DNA of 42,458 nt from an uncultured Lachnospiraceae bacterium (GTDB taxonomy: Bacteria; Bacillota; Clostridia; Lachnospirales; Lachnospiraceae), in the NCBI GenBank assembly GCA_949051815.1, contig CARQVR010000026.1, positions 1 through 42,458 of the forward strand, given 5' to 3'. This document shows, one piece after another, positions 42,458 to 42,458 of the stretch. The notes beneath the pieces were generated by a model. It worked only from the letters and a program-made list of their open reading frames with translations. It was not told the DNA's origin and made no database searches. How positions within the stretch are numbered: position 1 is the first letter of the stretch; each line of letters begins with the position of its first letter. The position numbers were made by a program, and so were the translations under genes.

Positions 42458-42458
42458 T

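Noticed and set aside
1..42458. Mobile elements, phage genes, tRNA or rRNA genes
   Set aside because: No transposase, integrase, phage structural gene or RNA cloverleaf was recognised by eye; a scan with a tRNA or repeat finder could still find short ones.

Overview
The window looks like chromosomal DNA from a spore-forming, gut-type Clostridia, most like Lachnospiraceae (Bacillota). Evidence: the order yqfC-yqfD-phoH-HD membrane protein-ybeY, SpoVB-like and BofC-like genes, an NfnAB/GltA-type flavoprotein pair, fhs next to folD, strong AGGAGG-type ribosome sites, and many GTG/TTG starts. Almost every gene lies on the + strand; only the last one, a LysR regulator, is on the - strand.

Layout. 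1-4153: 3' part of a DNA translocase (FtsK/SpoIIIE), then the one-carbon genes fhs and folD, separated by a 66-nt hairpin. 4214-9987: a zinc-ribbon/TPR-like/chitobiase-type membrane protein, the NfnA-like and GltA/NfnB-like flavoproteins, a MORN-repeat membrane protein and a small membrane protein. 9959-14807: rlmH and the sporulation/ribosome-maturation cluster yqfC, yqfD, phoH, a PgpH-like protein with a broken HD motif, and ybeY. 14844-20481: SpoVB-like flippase, BofC-like protein and two FAD-dependent oxidoreductases. 20482-21042: gene-free, filled by four tandem copies of a ~119-bp structured repeat. 21043-25335: proB, a TIM-barrel-like protein, a DUF896 protein, 5-formyl-THF cyclo-ligase and proA. 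25336-27421: a chemoreceptor with a remarkable leader (G10 tract, hairpin covering the ribosome site). 27464-31530: ArsR regulator, a lone HMA metal-binding protein, a lipoprotein and metH. 31605-38050: branched-chain amino acid genes ilvB-ilvN1 and ilvN2-ilvC, with an AT-richer MerR + ABC transporter cassette between them. 38317-42253: two-component system and a convergent LysR regulator.

The genes form several linked themes: folate one-carbon metabolism (fhs, folD, cyclo-ligase, metH), proline synthesis (proB, proA) and branched-chain amino acid synthesis (ilvB, ilvN, ilvC). No classic defence system, prophage, insertion sequence, CRISPR array, tRNA or rRNA was seen. The most unusual material is non-coding: the 119-bp tandem array before proB, a 78-nt hairpin element present in two copies just upstream of proA and the HMA gene, the chemoreceptor leader, and long inverted repeats after fhs and proB. 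All statements rest on reading the sequence; no database search was run.
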